Shown one piece after another: positions 62,012 to 64,000 of a DNA stretch of 64,000 nt (position 1 is its first letter; each line of letters starts with the position of its first letter). Below the pieces are notes generated by a model. The model saw only the letters and a list, made by a program, of their open reading frames with translations. It did no database searches and was not told the origin of the DNA. A program made the position numbers and the translations under genes. This DNA comes from Rhodopseudomonas palustris HaA2. GTDB taxonomy: Bacteria > Pseudomonadota > Alphaproteobacteria > Rhizobiales > Xanthobacteraceae. Location: positions 2,914,001 to 2,978,000 of the forward strand of contig NC_007778.1 of the NCBI RefSeq assembly GCF_000013365.1. The letters are read 5' to 3'.

Positions 62012-62539
62012 ATGAACCGATTCATCCGTACGTTCGCCTCCGCTGCCGTTGCCAGTCTGCTGTCCGTCGCCGCCGCGCAGGCGGCGGAGGTGAAGGCCGG
62101 CGATCTGGTCATCACCGAGTCCTGGAGCCGCGCCACGCCGGGCGGCGCCAAGGTTGCCGGCGGTTTCCTGACCATCGAGAACAAGGGCACGACCGCCGAC
62201 CGCCTGATCGCCGGTTCTGCCGACATCGCCGGCAAGTTCGAGATCCACGAGATGTCGATGGACAATGGCGTGATGAAGATGCGCCAGCTCGACAAGGGCT
62301 TGGCGATCGAGCCCGGCAAGACCGTCAAGCTCGCCCCCGGCGGCTATCACGTCATGCTGATGGACCTGAAGGGCCCGCTGAAGGAAGGCGAGAAGGTGCC
62401 GGTGACGCTGCAGTTCGAGAAGGCCGGCAAGGTGCAAGTCACGCTCGACGTCGCCGGCATCGGCGCCAAGGCGCCCGGCGACGCCGGCGGCAGCATGATG
62501 AAGATGGACCCGAAGAGCCATTCGGGGATGAAGCACTGA
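62012..62539 (+). CDS. PCuAC-family periplasmic copper chaperone
   Basis: Delivers Cu(I) in the periplasm, chiefly for cytochrome c oxidase assembly. The 175-residue precursor has a Sec signal (cleavage near AQA-AEV) and the copper site His79, Met90, His113 and Met115, with HEMSMDNGVMKM and GGYHVMLMDL. A Met/His-rich tail (GGSMMKMDPKSHSGMKH) adds more ligands. Stop overlaps the next gene by one base. Confidence 0.92.
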   Translation: MNRFIRTFASAAVASLLSVAAAQAAEVKAGDLVITESWSRATPGGAKVAGGFLTIENKGTTADRLIAGSADIAGKFEIHEMSMDNGVMKMRQLDKGLAIEPGKTVKLAPGGYHVMLMDLKGPLKEGEKVPVTLQFEKAGKVQVTLDVAGIGAKAPGDAGGSMMKMDPKSHSGMKH

Positions 62540-63069
62540 TGCCGCGGCGACGTGTTGGAATCGCGATGGCCGCCTATGCGGCCGTCGCGGCGATCGGCGG
62601 TCCGGCCGCGGCCCATGTCTCGCTGCAGCCCAACGAGGCGGTGTCGGGCGGTTACTTCCAGACGGCACTCAGCGTGCCGCATGGTTGCGACGGCACCGCC
62701 ACGCGTGCGGTCCGGGTCAAGATCCCGGACGGCGTATTGTCGGTGAAGCCGCAGATGAAGCCGGGCTGGAGCATCGAGATCAAGACCCGCAAGATCGAGG
62801 GCGAACAGCCGAAGCTGCACGGCAAGACCATCACCGAGACGGTCGACGAGGTGGCGTGGCGCGGCGGGCCGTTGCCCGACGCGTTCTACGACACCTTCGG
62901 CCTGGTGATGAAGCTGCCCGATGCGGCCGGAAAGACGTTGTCCTTCCCGGTGGTGCAGGAGTGCGAGAAGGGCGTGCATCGCTGGATCGAAATCCCGGCA
63001 GCCGGGCAGGCGCCCGACGCGCTGAAGGAGCCGGCGCCGACGCTGCGGCTGAAGCCGAAGGCTCCGTGA
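62539..63069 (+). CDS. YcnI-like (DUF1775) copper-associated protein
   Basis: A 176-residue exported protein; the signal is followed by AHVSLQPNEA, so a His (residue 26) can become the mature N-terminus, the copper-binding position known in YcnI. DUF1775 core segments (VPHGCDGTATRAVRVKIPDGV, FGLVMKLPD) are present. It lacks the C-terminal membrane anchor of Bacillus YcnI. Overlaps PCuAC by one base and CopCD by four (GTGA). Confidence 0.88.
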   Translation: MPRRRVGIAMAAYAAVAAIGGPAAAHVSLQPNEAVSGGYFQTALSVPHGCDGTATRAVRVKIPDGVLSVKPQMKPGWSIEIKTRKIEGEQPKLHGKTITETVDEVAWRGGPLPDAFYDTFGLVMKLPDAAGKTLSFPVVQECEKGVHRWIEIPAAGQAPDALKEPAPTLRLKPKAP

Positions 63070-64000
63070 TCGGAGCTCCCGCCCGGTCGCGGCGCAATGC
63101 CGGGCGATGGCTGGCATGGGTGACGGCGCTCGCCGTCCTCATGCTGCCGTCGCTCGCGCACGCCCACGCCAGCCTGGTCGCCAGTGATCCGGCTGCGGAG
63201 GCGGTGCTGGCGGCCGCGCCCGCGACCATCACCCTGACCTTCAACGAGCCGGTCACGCCGCTGGCGCTGCAATTGATAGATGCCAGGGGCCGCTCGAGTG
63301 CCATCACTGAAGTCGCGACCAATGGGGACAGGCTGAGCTTCGCACCGCCGTCGTTGCTCGGGGCGGGCGGCCACGTGCTGAGCTGGCGCGTGGTGTCGGC
63401 CGACGGCCATCCGGTCGGCGGCTCGCTGACATTCTGGATCGGCACGCCGGGCGCGAGCTTGCCGGCGATTATCGTACCCGACGATCCGGCGCGGCGAGCG
63501 GCGATCTGGGCGACGCGCGTCATGCTCGAATTGACGCTGCTGGCGGCGCCCGGCGGCGCCTTCTTCCTCGCCTGGATCGCTTCGGCTGCCTTGCCGGTCC
63601 TCGTGGCCGGCTGCGGGGCGGTGGCGGTGCTGGGCCTCGGCGCGCTCGCGCTGTCGGTCGGGTTGCAAGGCCTCGACATCCTCGACGCGCCGTTCGCGGA
63701 GCTCGGCAGCGCCGCGGTGTGGTGGGAAGGGGCAACCGGCTCGTTCGGTCGCTCGGCGGCGATCGCCGCCGTCGCATTCGGCCTGACACTGTCGGCGCTG
63801 CTCGGCCGCGGCGCGCCGGCGCGCTTGCTGTCGTTCGGCGCGGTGCTCGGCGTCGGTGCGGCGCTCGCGGCGAGCGGACATGCCGCGACCGCCGAGCCGC
63901 GCTGGCTCGCGACCGCTGCGGTGCTGGTGCACGGCGTGAGCCTGGCGTTGTGGGTCGGCGCGCTGCTGCCGCTCGCCGTCATGGTCGGACCGAACCACGC
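63066..64000 (+). CDS. CopC-CopD fusion copper transport protein (cut by window edge)
   Basis: Starts at GTG 63066, overlapping the previous stop, and stays open to the right edge (at least 311 residues). A signal peptide ends near AHA-HASL, giving an N-terminal His as in CopC; the CopC domain ends with VVSADGHPVGGSLTFWIG at about residue 135. From about 150 on, hydrophobic helices of a CopD-like membrane domain begin (TRVMLELTLLAAPGGAFFLAW). Such fusions import or pass copper across the inner membrane. The C-terminal part lies outside the window. Confidence 0.88.
   Translation, partial: MIGAPARSRRNAGRWLAWVTALAVLMLPSLAHAHASLVASDPAAEAVLAAAPATITLTFNEPVTPLALQLIDARGRSSAITEVATNGDRLSFAPPSLLGAGGHVLSWRVVSADGHPVGGSLTFWIGTPGASLPAIIVPDDPARRAAIWATRVMLELTLLAAPGGAFFLAWIASAALPVLVAGCGAVAVLGLGALALSVGLQGLDILDAPFAELGSAAVWWEGATGSFGRSAAIAAVAFGLTLSALLGRGAPARLLSFGAVLGVGAALAASGHAATAEPRWLATAAVLVHGVSLALWVGALLPLAVMVGPNH

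Overview
The window reads as chromosome of a GC-rich alphaproteobacterium of the Rhizobiales, most like Rhodopseudomonas or Bradyrhizobium (Nitrobacteraceae). The grounds are the protein sequences, a single B12-dependent ribonucleotide reductase, the core order tig-clpP-clpX-lon-tRNA-Val, a 14-gene nuo operon followed by birA-rnj-mce, and dispersed palindromic repeats that begin CGTCATTGCGAG or GCGTCATCCTGAGG. The species assignment is inference.

Layout. 1-745: C-terminal piece of an Lhr-like helicase. 986-5300: nrdJ on the minus strand with a long leader, a promoter and candidate NrdR boxes. 5419-6318: EamA-type exporter. 6669-13750: ABC importer (Tat-exported binding protein, two permeases, ATPase), a D-2-hydroxyacid dehydrogenase and an amidase, with two copies of one palindromic repeat. 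13856-18159: an acidic His/Asp-rich protein, then DUF2946-like protein, TonB-dependent receptor and a Tat-exported isonitrile-hydratase-like protein. 18234-19648: TetR-type regulator with a perfect 16-bp palindrome, and a coiled-coil protein that appears to start at ATC.

19968-22045: glnB-glnA with a sigma-54 promoter. 22241-25286: nnr, a palindromic repeat, and a multicopper-oxidase-fold protein that has lost most copper ligands. 25436-32570: tRNA-Leu, tig, clpP, clpX, lon and tRNA-Val, a proteostasis block with a hairpin terminator after most genes. 33006-38888: RND efflux pump and its lipoprotein adaptor, then pepT. 39002-40145: an HU-like protein, tRNA-Asp and a small one-TM protein.

40477-56350: the complete nuoA-N set for respiratory complex I. 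Two extra genes interrupt it: an FkbM-type methyltransferase between nuoD and nuoE, and a 71-residue membrane protein between nuoE and nuoF. NuoL carries a 16-histidine insert. birA, RNase J, mce, a DUF1467 protein and pncB follow closely. 61492-64000: copper-handling operon (DUF2946-like, PCuAC chaperone, YcnI-like, CopC-CopD fusion) that runs off the right edge.

The least explained parts are the TonB receptor/isonitrile-hydratase pair (possible uptake and dismantling of an isonitrile metallophore), the nuo insertions with the His-rich NuoL, the ligand-poor multicopper oxidase, the ATC-start gene and an orphan minus-strand terminator at 61111-61143.
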